Shown: positions 1 through 4,764 of the stretch, piece by piece
Numbering within the stretch: position 1 is the stretch's first letter
Layout: each line of letters starts with the position of its first letter
Assembly: GCA_012517485.1 (NCBI GenBank)
Contig: JAAYUT010000576.1
Coordinates: forward strand, 1-5,136
Reading direction: 5' to 3'
From: Candidatus Atribacter fermentans
Lineage (GTDB): Bacteria; Atribacterota; Atribacteria; Atribacterales; Atribacteraceae
DNA: 5,136 nucleotides
The notes under the pieces: generated by a model
The model's input: the letters and a program-made list of their open reading frames with translations, nothing else
What the model was told of the DNA's origin: nothing
Databases searched by the model: none
Translations under genes and position numbers: made by a program

Positions 1-20
1 GATTTGAATTTATCTCTGCT

Positions 21-99
21 CCGTCATTGCGAGGAGCGTCCTATGCGACGTGGCAGTCTCTTTGAGCCATTCTTTCCTTCTGAGGAGAGAGGCGTTTTT
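21..99 (+). repeat. 79-bp dispersed repeat, copy 1 (CATTGCGAG family)
   Basis: This stretch is repeated at 378-456 over 79 bases with a single difference (cagtctc here, caatctc there). Its first 40 bases start CGTCATTGCGAG and end near CGTGGCAGTCTC. They can fold back through attgc/gcaat-type ends and an inner GCGTC/GACGT stem, as in the REP-like 'CATTGCGAG...GCAATCTC' palindromes scattered through many bacterial genomes. The remaining 39 bases (TTTGAGCCATTC... to GGCGTTTTT) are not palindromic but are equally conserved between the copies, so the mobile or copied unit is larger than the palindrome. No coding potential is seen. Confidence 0.85.
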
Positions 100-167
100 T
101 TCCGGACATGATAAAAATCTCATTTATTCCATTTCCACAATTTAACAAATAAGAAAAGATGACTCAT

Positions 168-209
168 GAGATTGCCACGACCTCAAAAAAACGAGGTCTC
201 GCAATGACG
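168..209 (-). repeat. Inverted, hairpin-forming relative of the CATTGCGAG repeat
   Basis: Read on the minus strand this begins CGTCATTGCGAG and ends CGTGGCAATCTC, so it carries both ends of the palindromic part of the 79-bp repeat in the opposite orientation, with a different middle. The middle is a hairpin: GACCTC (179-184) pairs with GAGGTC (193-198) around an A-rich loop, and ATTGC (171-175) pairs with GCAAT (201-205) at the base. Together with the repeat starting at 22 it gives 12-bp inverted ends (22-33 and 198-209) around a 188-bp segment. Confidence 0.75.
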
Positions 210-270
210 ACTAAAAGTTTCTTCTCCCTTGATGGGAAAAGGTGAAAATGCGTGTGAAAACCAAGATTCA

Positions 271-368
271 ATATGCCATGGCATATCGCTACAGTAAAAG
301 TAGAACGGGCACAATACATTATGCTCCTACATGTTAAATTCTTTTTAGGGGCTTAATTTATTATGCCC
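271..368 (-). repeat. Composite palindromic repeat element, long copy
   Basis: Three parts are visible. A perfect 16-bp palindrome, ATATGCCATGGCATAT, lies at 271-286. Two 24-base arms, 307-330 and 345-368, are inverted copies of each other (19 of 24 bases pair) and could form a long hairpin with a 14-nt loop. On the minus strand the order is GGGCATAATAAATTAAG..., then AAAGAATTTAACATGTAG, a second arm, and TGTAGCGATATGCCATGG. A related copy that keeps the same order but lacks 38 bases lies at 4926-4990 on the plus strand. It looks like a MITE-like or other non-autonomous dispersed element. No transposase is visible. Confidence 0.75.
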
Positions 369-377
369 ATTCTTAAT

Positions 378-456
378 CCGTCATTGCGAGGAGCGTCCTA
401 TGCGACGTGGCAATCTCTTTGAGCCATTCTTTCCTTCTGAGGAGAGAGGCGTTTTT
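378..456 (+). repeat. 79-bp dispersed repeat, copy 2 (CATTGCGAG family)
   Basis: This is the second copy of the repeat at 21-99, in the same orientation and identical except for one base. It ends about 200 bp before smpB. The near-identity of two copies 357 bp apart suggests recent duplication or ongoing gene conversion. No flanking target-site duplication is obvious. Confidence 0.85.
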
Positions 457-659
457 ATCAACCCGTGGGTTTATATGATAGAATAAGAATTTTAAGTTGT
501 TAAAATAACAAAGATATGAAACTTCAATTAACTAATAGACGTAAACCTACTATGTTATTTTATAAAGAATAAAAGATTTCATATATAATAGTAGATGATA
601 CAACAAAATAGAGAAAAGATATAAAGGAATATTTTCATCAAAAAAGGGTTTAAAATAAA
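457..659 (+). promoter_or_regulatory. smpB upstream region with a weak promoter candidate
   Basis: This very AT-rich stretch lies between the second repeat and smpB. A TATAAT hexamer at 584-589 (within atatataatag) is the best -10 candidate, but no convincing TTGACA-like -35 box sits 16-18 bp upstream. The ribosome site for smpB is weak: AAGGG at 644-648, about 11 nt before the ATG. A better-looking AAAGGA at 623-628 is too far away to serve. No hairpin or known riboswitch was recognised. Confidence 0.3.
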
Positions 660-1109
660 ATGAAAGTTATTGCCGAAAATAGAAAAGCACGACATCTTTA
701 TCAGATCATTGATACCTTAGAAGCTGGTCTCGAACTCAAAGGAACTGAGGTTAAATCTCTCAGAAACCATTTGGTCAATATGACCGATGCTTTTTGTCGA
801 GGAAAAGATGGAGAGTTATGGTTAATGAATCTCCATATTTCTCCATATGTATTTGGGAATTTATATAATCATGACCCTTTGCGGAGTCGTAGGTTATTAT
901 TACATAAAAAAGAGGCAGTTCGTTGGTCATCATTATCAGAACAGAGGGGTTTGACAATTGTCCCACTTCGTTTATACTTTAATGACCGAGGACGAGCCAA
1001 AATCGAAATTGCTCTAGTCAAACCCAAAAAATTGTATGATCGACGTCAAGAGATTCAAGATCGAGAACAGGAAAGAGAACTTCATAGAGTTCAAAAATAT
1101 CGAGAGTAA
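660..1109 (+). CDS. smpB: SsrA-binding protein SmpB
   Basis: SmpB binds the tRNA-like domain of tmRNA and delivers it to ribosomes stalled on broken messages, with its C-terminal tail filling the empty mRNA channel. The 149-residue product has the family's usual length and layout. It opens with AENRKARH (residues 5-12), followed by the hallmark GTEVKSLR (28-35), the beta-barrel block HISPY...NHDPLRSRRLLLHKKE, and a highly charged C-terminal helix (YDRRQEIQDREQERELHRVQKYRE) that matches the decoding-site tail. The start is fixed by an in-frame TAA at 651-653 and by the usual short N-terminus. The ribosome site is weak. The stop is 13 nt before the tmRNA gene, the common smpB-ssrA pairing. Identification is secure. 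Confidence 0.97.
   Translation: MKVIAENRKARHLYQIIDTLEAGLELKGTEVKSLRNHLVNMTDAFCRGKDGELWLMNLHISPYVFGNLYNHDPLRSRRLLLHKKEAVRWSSLSEQRGLTIVPLRLYFNDRGRAKIEIALVKPKKLYDRRQEIQDREQERELHRVQKYRE
951..978 (+). promoter_or_regulatory. Candidate internal promoter for ssrA inside smpB
   Basis: A perfect TTGACA (951-956) is followed after 16 bp by TATACT (973-978), a five-of-six match to the -10 box. A transcript from here would start near 985 and reach the tmRNA 5' end at 1123 after about 138 nt of leader, which RNase P would remove. It lies wholly within smpB codons, so it could be coincidental. A dedicated promoter would let tmRNA be made at much higher level than smpB mRNA. Confidence 0.4.
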
Positions 1110-1122
1110 ATTCATCCAATAT

Positions 1123-1477
1123 GGGGGCGAAATGGTTTCGACGGGATTCGGATGGGTTCAATAAGGCGAGTCGAGGTCTCCACCGGGGCTCGTAAAAAGG
1201 TGGAAACGTTTAAACGCCAACGACAATTTGGCATACGCTGCCTAATTAGGCAGCACATCTCTCAGCCCATTGTCCGCTAAGCTGAAGAGGTGACGATTAG
1301 CGAACTGGTTTCCGGAAGTGCCTGGGTACCGGAAATGAGAAAAACCTGGGATAGTGGGTTGTTAGGTCCCCGCCTCAAGGAGCGACAACCGGCGATAACT
1401 TGAAATTGAGGATACACTCGTAGGCTTATTGGATTCATGAATTTCGGACGCGGGTTCGACTCCCGCCGCCTCCACCA
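1123..1477 (+). ncRNA. ssrA: Transfer-messenger RNA (tmRNA), one-piece
   Basis: tmRNA acts first as an alanyl-tRNA and then as a message that adds a degradation tag to stalled proteins. The 5' GGGGGCG (1123-1129) pairs with CGCCTCC (1467-1473) to form a 7-bp acceptor stem that includes one G-U pair. The discriminator A and an encoded CCA end the gene at 1477. The T-arm is GCGGG (1450-1454)/CCCGC (1462-1466) with loop TTCGACT, and the diagnostic GGTTTCGACGGGAT follows the 5' strand. A CCACC...GGTGG pair near 1180-1204 fits the first pseudoknot. The tag frame runs from 1216 to 1245. At 355 nt it is a normal one-piece length, with no sign of permutation or an intron. Identification is secure; the ends are exact if the acceptor pairing is right. 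Confidence 0.97.
1216..1245 (+). other. tmRNA proteolysis-tag reading frame (ANDNLAYAA)
   Basis: The resume codon is GCC (1216-1218), following GTTTAAAC. The frame then reads Ala-Asn-Asp-Asn-Leu-Ala-Tyr-Ala-Ala and stops at TAA (1243-1245). The ANDN start and Ala-Ala end are typical of tags recognised by ClpXP-type proteases. Residue -3 is Tyr, where most tags have Leu or Val. The last codons and the stop lie inside a perfect 18-base palindrome, GCTGCCTAATTAGGCAGC (1237-1254), which corresponds to the helix that commonly encloses the tag's stop codon. Confidence 0.9.
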
Positions 1478-1484
1478 AAAAAAG

Positions 1485-1527
1485 AAACCGACCGGATAAA
1501 AAAGATAAATGGTCGGTTTTATTATTT
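1485..1527 (+). terminator. Rho-independent terminator of ssrA
   Basis: AAACCGACC (1485-1493) pairs with GGTCGGTTT (1511-1519), giving a 9-bp stem with a 17-nt A-rich loop. It is followed by TTTTATTATTT. It begins 8 nt after the mature tmRNA 3' end, where a terminator is expected. The loop is longer than usual, but the GC core and T-tract are convincing. Confidence 0.85.
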
Positions 1528-1541
1528 ATAAAGAAATTCTA

Positions 1542-1550
1542 TGTTATAAT
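1542..1550 (+). promoter_or_regulatory. Extended -10 promoter of the DUF1405-speE unit
   Basis: TGTTATAAT is a perfect extended -10 element (TG, one base, TATAAT at 1545-1550). The -35 position falls in the terminator T-tract and is poor (TTATTT), which extended -10 promoters tolerate. The predicted start is about 1556-1558, at or just before the ATG at 1559, so the transcript would be leaderless or nearly so. That agrees with the lack of a Shine-Dalgarno sequence before that ATG. Confidence 0.6.
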
Positions 1551-1558
1551 ACTTCATC

Positions 1559-2230
1559 ATGAAAAAACGACTCGTGGATATATTTTACGACTATCAGCCG
1601 CTCTATATATTTATAATAATTGGGAATATAATCAGTGCAATTTATGGGTACTATTTTTACTGGGAACAGTTTTTTGCAACACCCTGGTATAAGTGGATCT
1701 TTGTTCCTGATTGCCCACTGTATGATTCTCTTTTTATTATTGCTTTTATTCTCATTAAACACAAAAAATCCAATGATTTTCTAAATTTACTGGTCATCAC
1801 CAATACAGTAAAATATGGTCTTTGGACGATTTTAACTATACCTCTTTTTTCTGAAATGTTTCTTCCGGCTGATGTTCAAACGGTGGTTCCCTTATTTGGA
1901 AACCTAACTTTAACTTTCCAGCTCAGTACATTAAACTGGTTATTAGTCTTTTTACATGCTGTTATGGCCTTACAAGCATTATTGATTTATCCGTTTGTCA
2001 AAAAATGGCAGCTCGGAACTATTTTTGTTATCATAGCATGGTTATTTATTAATGACATTTTTGACTATTGGCTGAATACTTATCCAACCGCCCATTTAAA
2101 CTATATGATTCATGACCCTCGCATTAACGTTATCATTACACAAAACATTATCGTGAATGTTTTCTTCTTCACTTTTTTCCTAATAAAATGGAGACAGCAA
2201 TGGGTTCGAGGAGAACTGAAGTCCGTTTAA
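1559..2230 (+). CDS. DUF1405 (YpjA-like) integral membrane protein
   Basis: The product has 223 residues and resembles the DUF1405 family, which includes Bacillus YpjA; its function is unknown. The family signature ATPWYKWIFVPDCP is at 40-53, and the second conserved block, NDIFDYW...YP, is at 165-176. About six hydrophobic segments are visible: roughly 15-35, 56-67, 77-97, 120-145, 152-170 and 191-210. There is no cleavable signal peptide, so it is a polytopic inner-membrane protein. The ATG at 1559 has no Shine-Dalgarno and sits just after an extended -10 box. It is the first gene of a packed unit and its end overlaps the next coding region. Family assignment is good; I propose no biochemical role. 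Confidence 0.88.
   Translation: MKKRLVDIFYDYQPLYIFIIIGNIISAIYGYYFYWEQFFATPWYKWIFVPDCPLYDSLFIIAFILIKHKKSNDFLNLLVITNTVKYGLWTILTIPLFSEMFLPADVQTVVPLFGNLTLTFQLSTLNWLLVFLHAVMALQALLIYPFVKKWQLGTIFVIIAWLFINDIFDYWLNTYPTAHLNYMIHDPRINVIITQNIIVNVFFFTFFLIKWRQQWVRGELKSV
2190..2193 (+). promoter_or_regulatory. Ribosome binding site deciding the acetyltransferase start
   Basis: GGAG lies 6 nt before the ATG at 2200, which is ideal spacing. The earlier in-frame ATG at 2188 overlaps this site and has only taataaa upstream, so 2200 is the better start. The site lies inside the last codons of the DUF1405 gene, which suggests translational coupling. Confidence 0.65.
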
Positions 2231-2709
2231 AAGTCGATAAAAACAACAGTCTTTATTATTGGTATAAAGTCAAGAATCCATTTTTGGTTATTCTCAACAC
2301 CTTGGTTATATTTATTTTTGGGTTCTCACCGTCTTTACGGTTGAAAACCCTTTTATATCGAGCCTTGGGTGCCAAAATTCATAAAACTGCCAGTTTAGCG
2401 TTAGCAGTTGTACTTGATTGTTTTTTTCCGGAATTGATAGAAATTGGAGAAAACAGTATTTTAGGTTTTCGAACGACAATTTTGACCCATGAATTTCTTA
2501 TCCATGAATTTCGTACTGGGAAAGTGAAAATTGGCAAAAATGTCATGATTGGAGCTTGTTCATTAGTATTAGCTGGTGTTGAAATCGGAGATAATACAAC
2601 GGTTGCTGCTTTTTCTCTAGTGAATAAAGACCTTCCACCGAATGCAATTGCTGCTGGAGTTCCAGCTCGAATTATTCGAATGAAAAATCAGTCAGATGAT
2701 ACACTTTGA
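2200..2709 (+). CDS. YvoF-like left-handed beta-helix O-acetyltransferase
   Basis: This 169-residue protein probably transfers an acetyl or other acyl group from a CoA thioester to a hydroxyl; the acceptor is unknown. It matches the Bacillus YvoF type of hexapeptide transferase. Its N-terminal half (residues 17-60) has a conserved SLYYWYKVKNPFLVILN and ...LLYRALGAKI region. Irregular hexapeptide turns follow (ELIEIGENSILGF, then KVKIGKNVMIGA and GVEIGDNTTVAA), and it ends NKDLPPNAIAAGVPARII, typical of maltose/galactoside acetyltransferase relatives. His97 in ILTHEF is the likely catalytic base. The hydrophobic stretch at 28-43 may lie against the membrane. It overlaps the DUF1405 gene by about 31 nt, and its TGA shares a base with the pgeF ATG. 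The alternative start at 2188 would add four residues. Confidence 0.85.
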   Translation: MGSRRTEVRLKVDKNNSLYYWYKVKNPFLVILNTLVIFIFGFSPSLRLKTLLYRALGAKIHKTASLALAVVLDCFFPELIEIGENSILGFRTTILTHEFLIHEFRTGKVKIGKNVMIGACSLVLAGVEIGDNTTVAAFSLVNKDLPPNAIAAGVPARIIRMKNQSDDTL

Positions 2710-3437
2710 TGCTCAGCATTCTTCATTTTAAAACTTTACAGCATTATTCCCAACTTTCTCATTGCTTCACCACTCGATATTATGAACGCGATATCACAAC
2801 TGCTCAGGGTCAAGAATATTTCCTTAAAAGTTATCAATCTAATCAATCCAATTTTATTCTACCCAAACAAGTTCATGGTTCTAAGATTCAAGTTATTCAA
2901 GACAAAGATTCATTATCAAATAATAAGAGAGACGTGGCAGATGCAATCATAACGAACTGGAAGAATATCTGGATTGGAGTTTTAGTCGCTGACTGCTTTC
3001 CAATACTTATGTTTGAACCAGTGGTGAATGTGATTGCTATTATTCATGCTGGCTGGAGGGGAATCGACCAAAATATCCATCTTAAAACCATGCAGCACCT
3101 CTTGGAATTTATGAATTGCTCGATTCAGCATCTTTTAATTGGTATAGGACCAGGAATTGGGCCTTGTTGTTTTGAAGTCGGGAAAGAAGTGAGCGATAGG
3201 TTCGAAAAAAGATCGATTATCTCTGCTCAATTTGTTCATCATATTTCCGAGCAGAAAGCTTTAGTTGATCTAAGGGGATTAATAACGGCTGATTTGGTGA
3301 TGGCCGGAATTCCTCTTGAAAATATTGAAATCATGAATTATTGTACTTCTTGCTGCACAGATTTATTTTATTCTTATCGCAAAGAAGGAAAGACAACCGG
3401 GAGAATGTTATTAGCAGCTCGGTTAAATGATGTGTAA
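2709..3437 (+). CDS. pgeF: PgeF/YfiH 'laccase-domain' protein (purine nucleoside phosphorylase/peptidoglycan editing factor family)
   Basis: Members of this family are zinc-dependent purine nucleoside phosphorylases and adenosine deaminases. In E. coli the protein (YfiH/PgeF) also keeps L-serine out of the peptidoglycan stem peptide. The predicted 242-residue cytosolic protein has the metal ligands in order: His56 in KQVHG, Cys96 in VADCFP and His113 in HAGWRG. It also has the GIGPGIGPCCFEV block (145-157) and the C-terminal C-T-x-C-C...FYSYRKEGKTTGRM signature, so it looks active. ATG at 2709 is chosen because it forms a TGATG overlap with the upstream stop; the TTG at 2706 just before it is less likely. 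No strong Shine-Dalgarno is seen, so translation is probably coupled. The last codons sit in a 12-bp direct repeat and may have been altered by an insertion. Confidence 0.93.
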   Translation: MLSILHFKTLQHYSQLSHCFTTRYYERDITTAQGQEYFLKSYQSNQSNFILPKQVHGSKIQVIQDKDSLSNNKRDVADAIITNWKNIWIGVLVADCFPILMFEPVVNVIAIIHAGWRGIDQNIHLKTMQHLLEFMNCSIQHLLIGIGPGIGPCCFEVGKEVSDRFEKRSIISAQFVHHISEQKALVDLRGLITADLVMAGIPLENIEIMNYCTSCCTDLFYSYRKEGKTTGRMLLAARLNDV

Positions 3438-3541
3438 GTCGAGGATAAACATTCATCCTGCTTAGCAGTGCCAGATGAAATAAAAATACCAAATAAACCG
3501 TCGTTGCGAAGAGTTCAACCATTCTTTGTTTAAATGATGTG
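3423..3541 (+). repeat. 12-bp direct repeat flanking an apparent insertion between pgeF and speD
   Basis: TTAAATGATGTG occurs at 3423-3434 (the last sense codons of pgeF) and again at 3530-3541. The 95 bp between contain the pgeF stop codon and a decayed repeat. Taking out one repeat plus the insert (107 bp) would let pgeF read on through ATA TGT TGT CAC AGG AAT to a TGA at 3560-3562, next to the speD ribosome site. This arrangement looks like a target-site duplication or a replication-slippage product. Confidence 0.55.
3498..3527 (+). repeat. Decayed, internally deleted CATTGCGAG repeat
   Basis: CCGTCGTTGCGAAGAG matches the start of the 79-bp repeats at 21 and 378, and TTCAACCATTCTTT matches their TTTGAGCCATTCTTT part. 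The roughly 30 bases that normally lie between are missing. Several point changes show it is older than the two near-identical upstream copies. Confidence 0.65.
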
Positions 3542-3560
3542 ATATGTTGTCACAGGAATT

Positions 3561-3568
3561 GAGGTGAT
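3561..3568 (+). promoter_or_regulatory. Strong ribosome binding site of speD
   Basis: GAGGTGAT is an eight-base perfect complement to the conserved 3' end of 16S rRNA. GAGG lies 7 nt before the speD ATG at 3572. It is the best ribosome site in the window and suggests that speD is translated independently of pgeF. Confidence 0.85.
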
Positions 3569-3571
3569 AAA

Positions 3572-3916
3572 ATGCAAAAAGAATATTTGGCCAAACATCT
3601 CATGATTGAGATTATTAATTCATCATATTTAAATGATTCTAAACTCATGGAAGATTTTTTAACCAATACTGCCCACCTATTTGGAAGTGAAATATTAGTT
3701 TTGAAAGTTCATCAATTCCAACCGCATGGTCTCAGCGCTCTTATGATAATGCCTGAATCTCACATTGCAGTTCATACTTGGCCAGAATACCAATTTGCAT
3801 CCATGGACATTTTTCTAAAAGCCAGCAGTGAACCAAGTCAAAGTTTACCCTTGATAAAAAAATATTTTCATCCCGAAGATGTTAAAATCATTGAATTAGA
3901 AAGGGGAGTTAAATGA
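3572..3916 (+). CDS. speD: SpeD family pyruvoyl-dependent decarboxylase (AdoMet decarboxylase homologue lacking Cys83)
   Basis: The family proenzyme cleaves itself before an internal serine to make a pyruvoyl cofactor. It normally converts S-adenosylmethionine into the aminopropyl donor for spermidine. The 114-residue product is colinear with class 1B bacterial enzymes such as that of Thermotoga maritima. It keeps Phe49, Ser55, the cleavage pair Glu62-Ser63 (PESHIAVHTWPEY), His68 for processing, and Trp70-Pro-Glu72. The usual D-x-F-T-C-G, whose Cys83 is the catalytic proton donor, is replaced by D-I-F-L-K-A, with Lys83. It should therefore mature, but its substrate may not be AdoMet: SpeD homologues that decarboxylate ornithine or arginine are known. 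The tail after residue 105 is short. A strong ribosome site precedes the ATG, and speE follows after 3 nt. Family membership is certain, activity is not. Confidence 0.9.
   Translation: MQKEYLAKHLMIEIINSSYLNDSKLMEDFLTNTAHLFGSEILVLKVHQFQPHGLSALMIMPESHIAVHTWPEYQFASMDIFLKASSEPSQSLPLIKKYFHPEDVKIIELERGVK
3903..3908 (+). promoter_or_regulatory. Ribosome binding site of speE
   Basis: GGGGAG lies within the last codons of speD. GGAG (3905-3908) is 11 nt from the speE ATG, slightly longer than ideal spacing. Its place inside speD implies that the two proteins are made together. Confidence 0.6.
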
Positions 3917-3919
3917 GAA

Positions 3920-4747
3920 ATGTCTCTTTGGTATTATGAAGACTATATTCCTCATTATCGTTTGGGTTTAGAAATTAAAGAAACCCTCTTTTTGGGAAAT
4001 TCACCCTATCAAAAAATTCAAGTTGTTGATTCCTATCTTTATGGAAAAGTCCTGTTATTAGATGATATTGTTCAAACCGCCGAAAAAGATGAGTTTATGT
4101 ATCATGAAATGTTAATCCATCCCGCTTTGCTTACTCACCCTCAACCGGAAAAGGTACTCATTATAGGCGGAGGAGATGGTGGTGCATCAAGAGAAACCTT
4201 AAAACATCCAGTTAAAAAAGTAATATTGGTAGATATCGATGCTGCTGTTATTGAAGTCAGTCGTAAATATTTTCCACAATTAGGAAACTGGAACGATCAA
4301 AGGTTAGAAGTATTCGTTGAAGATGCAGTTAAGTATTTAGCTTTATCAGAGGAAATATTTGATGTTATTGTTATGGATTCCACCGATCCACTCCCATCTG
4401 GTGTTGCTGAACCGCTCTTTTCAAAAGATTTTTTTCAATGTGTTTATAATCATCTAAGTGATGACGGGATATTGGTTTCACAGATAGAGCCGCCTTTTTT
4501 CCAACCAGAGAGAGAGCAGAGGCACTGGGAAAATTTAAATATGTTTCCTTTGGTGAAAATTTATTGGGGATTAGTTCCAACTTACCCTGGTGGTATATGG
4601 ACCTATATGATTGCATCAAAAGGAAAAGATCCCGAAATCAGCTTTAAAAAGCTCCCATTCCCGACTCGTTATTATACCCCAGAAGTTCATAGGGCAGCTT
4701 TTTCTCTCCCTCCTTTTATGCAAGAAAGATTATCAAAAAAGCCATAA
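3920..4747 (+). CDS. speE: Spermidine synthase family aminopropyltransferase
   Basis: This cytosolic enzyme family moves the aminopropyl group of decarboxylated AdoMet to a diamine (putrescine, or in some members cadaverine or agmatine) and releases methylthioadenosine. The 275-residue protein is full length. The N-terminal beta-domain ends in VQTAEKDEFMYHEM (51-64). The Rossmann fold follows with GGGDGG (83-88), VDID (104-107), DA (135-136) and the catalytic DSTDP (153-157; Asp153, Asp156). The C-terminal PTYPGGIWTYMIASKG block and YYTPEVH...FSLP complete the family pattern. Two details differ from the common form: Asp105 stands where Glu usually binds the nucleoside ribose, and the loop between DSTDP and LF is about two residues longer than in E. 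coli or Bacillus. The amine acceptor cannot be read from the sequence. The gene starts 3 nt after speD. Confidence 0.94.
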   Translation: MSLWYYEDYIPHYRLGLEIKETLFLGNSPYQKIQVVDSYLYGKVLLLDDIVQTAEKDEFMYHEMLIHPALLTHPQPEKVLIIGGGDGGASRETLKHPVKKVILVDIDAAVIEVSRKYFPQLGNWNDQRLEVFVEDAVKYLALSEEIFDVIVMDSTDPLPSGVAEPLFSKDFFQCVYNHLSDDGILVSQIEPPFFQPEREQRHWENLNMFPLVKIYWGLVPTYPGGIWTYMIASKGKDPEISFKKLPFPTRYYTPEVHRAAFSLPPFMQERLSKKP

Positions 4748-4764
4748 TATAAATATTGAGCTTT

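Noticed and set aside
248..337. A 29-codon frame on the + strand with a GGTG a few bases before its ATG
   Set aside because: It runs straight through the palindromic repeat element, its composition follows the repeat, and the product resembles no protein I know. Chance is the simpler explanation.
1..660. CRISPR array suggested by the repeated palindromic units
   Set aside because: The copies are 79 bp, irregularly spaced and in both orientations, with no regular spacers and no cas genes in the window.
1544..1762. Antisense frame opposite the start of the DUF1405 gene
   Set aside because: It lies opposite a gene with clear family motifs, has no ribosome site and no recognisable domain. The similar antisense frames at 775-966, 3331-3522 and 4371-4619 were rejected for the same reasons.
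2188..2199. Earlier ATG (2188) as the start of the YvoF-like acetyltransferase
   Set aside because: The GGAG ribosome site at 2190-2193 overlaps this ATG and is spaced 6 nt from the ATG at 2200, so the later start is preferred.
2706..2708. TTG at 2706 as the pgeF start
   Set aside because: The ATG right after it gives a standard TGATG stop-start overlap. A TTG adds one residue with no supporting ribosome site.
3442..3468. Hairpins AGGAT/ATCCT and CTGC/GCAG after pgeF as a terminator
   Set aside because: The stems are only 4-5 bp and no T-tract follows, so they would not stop transcription.
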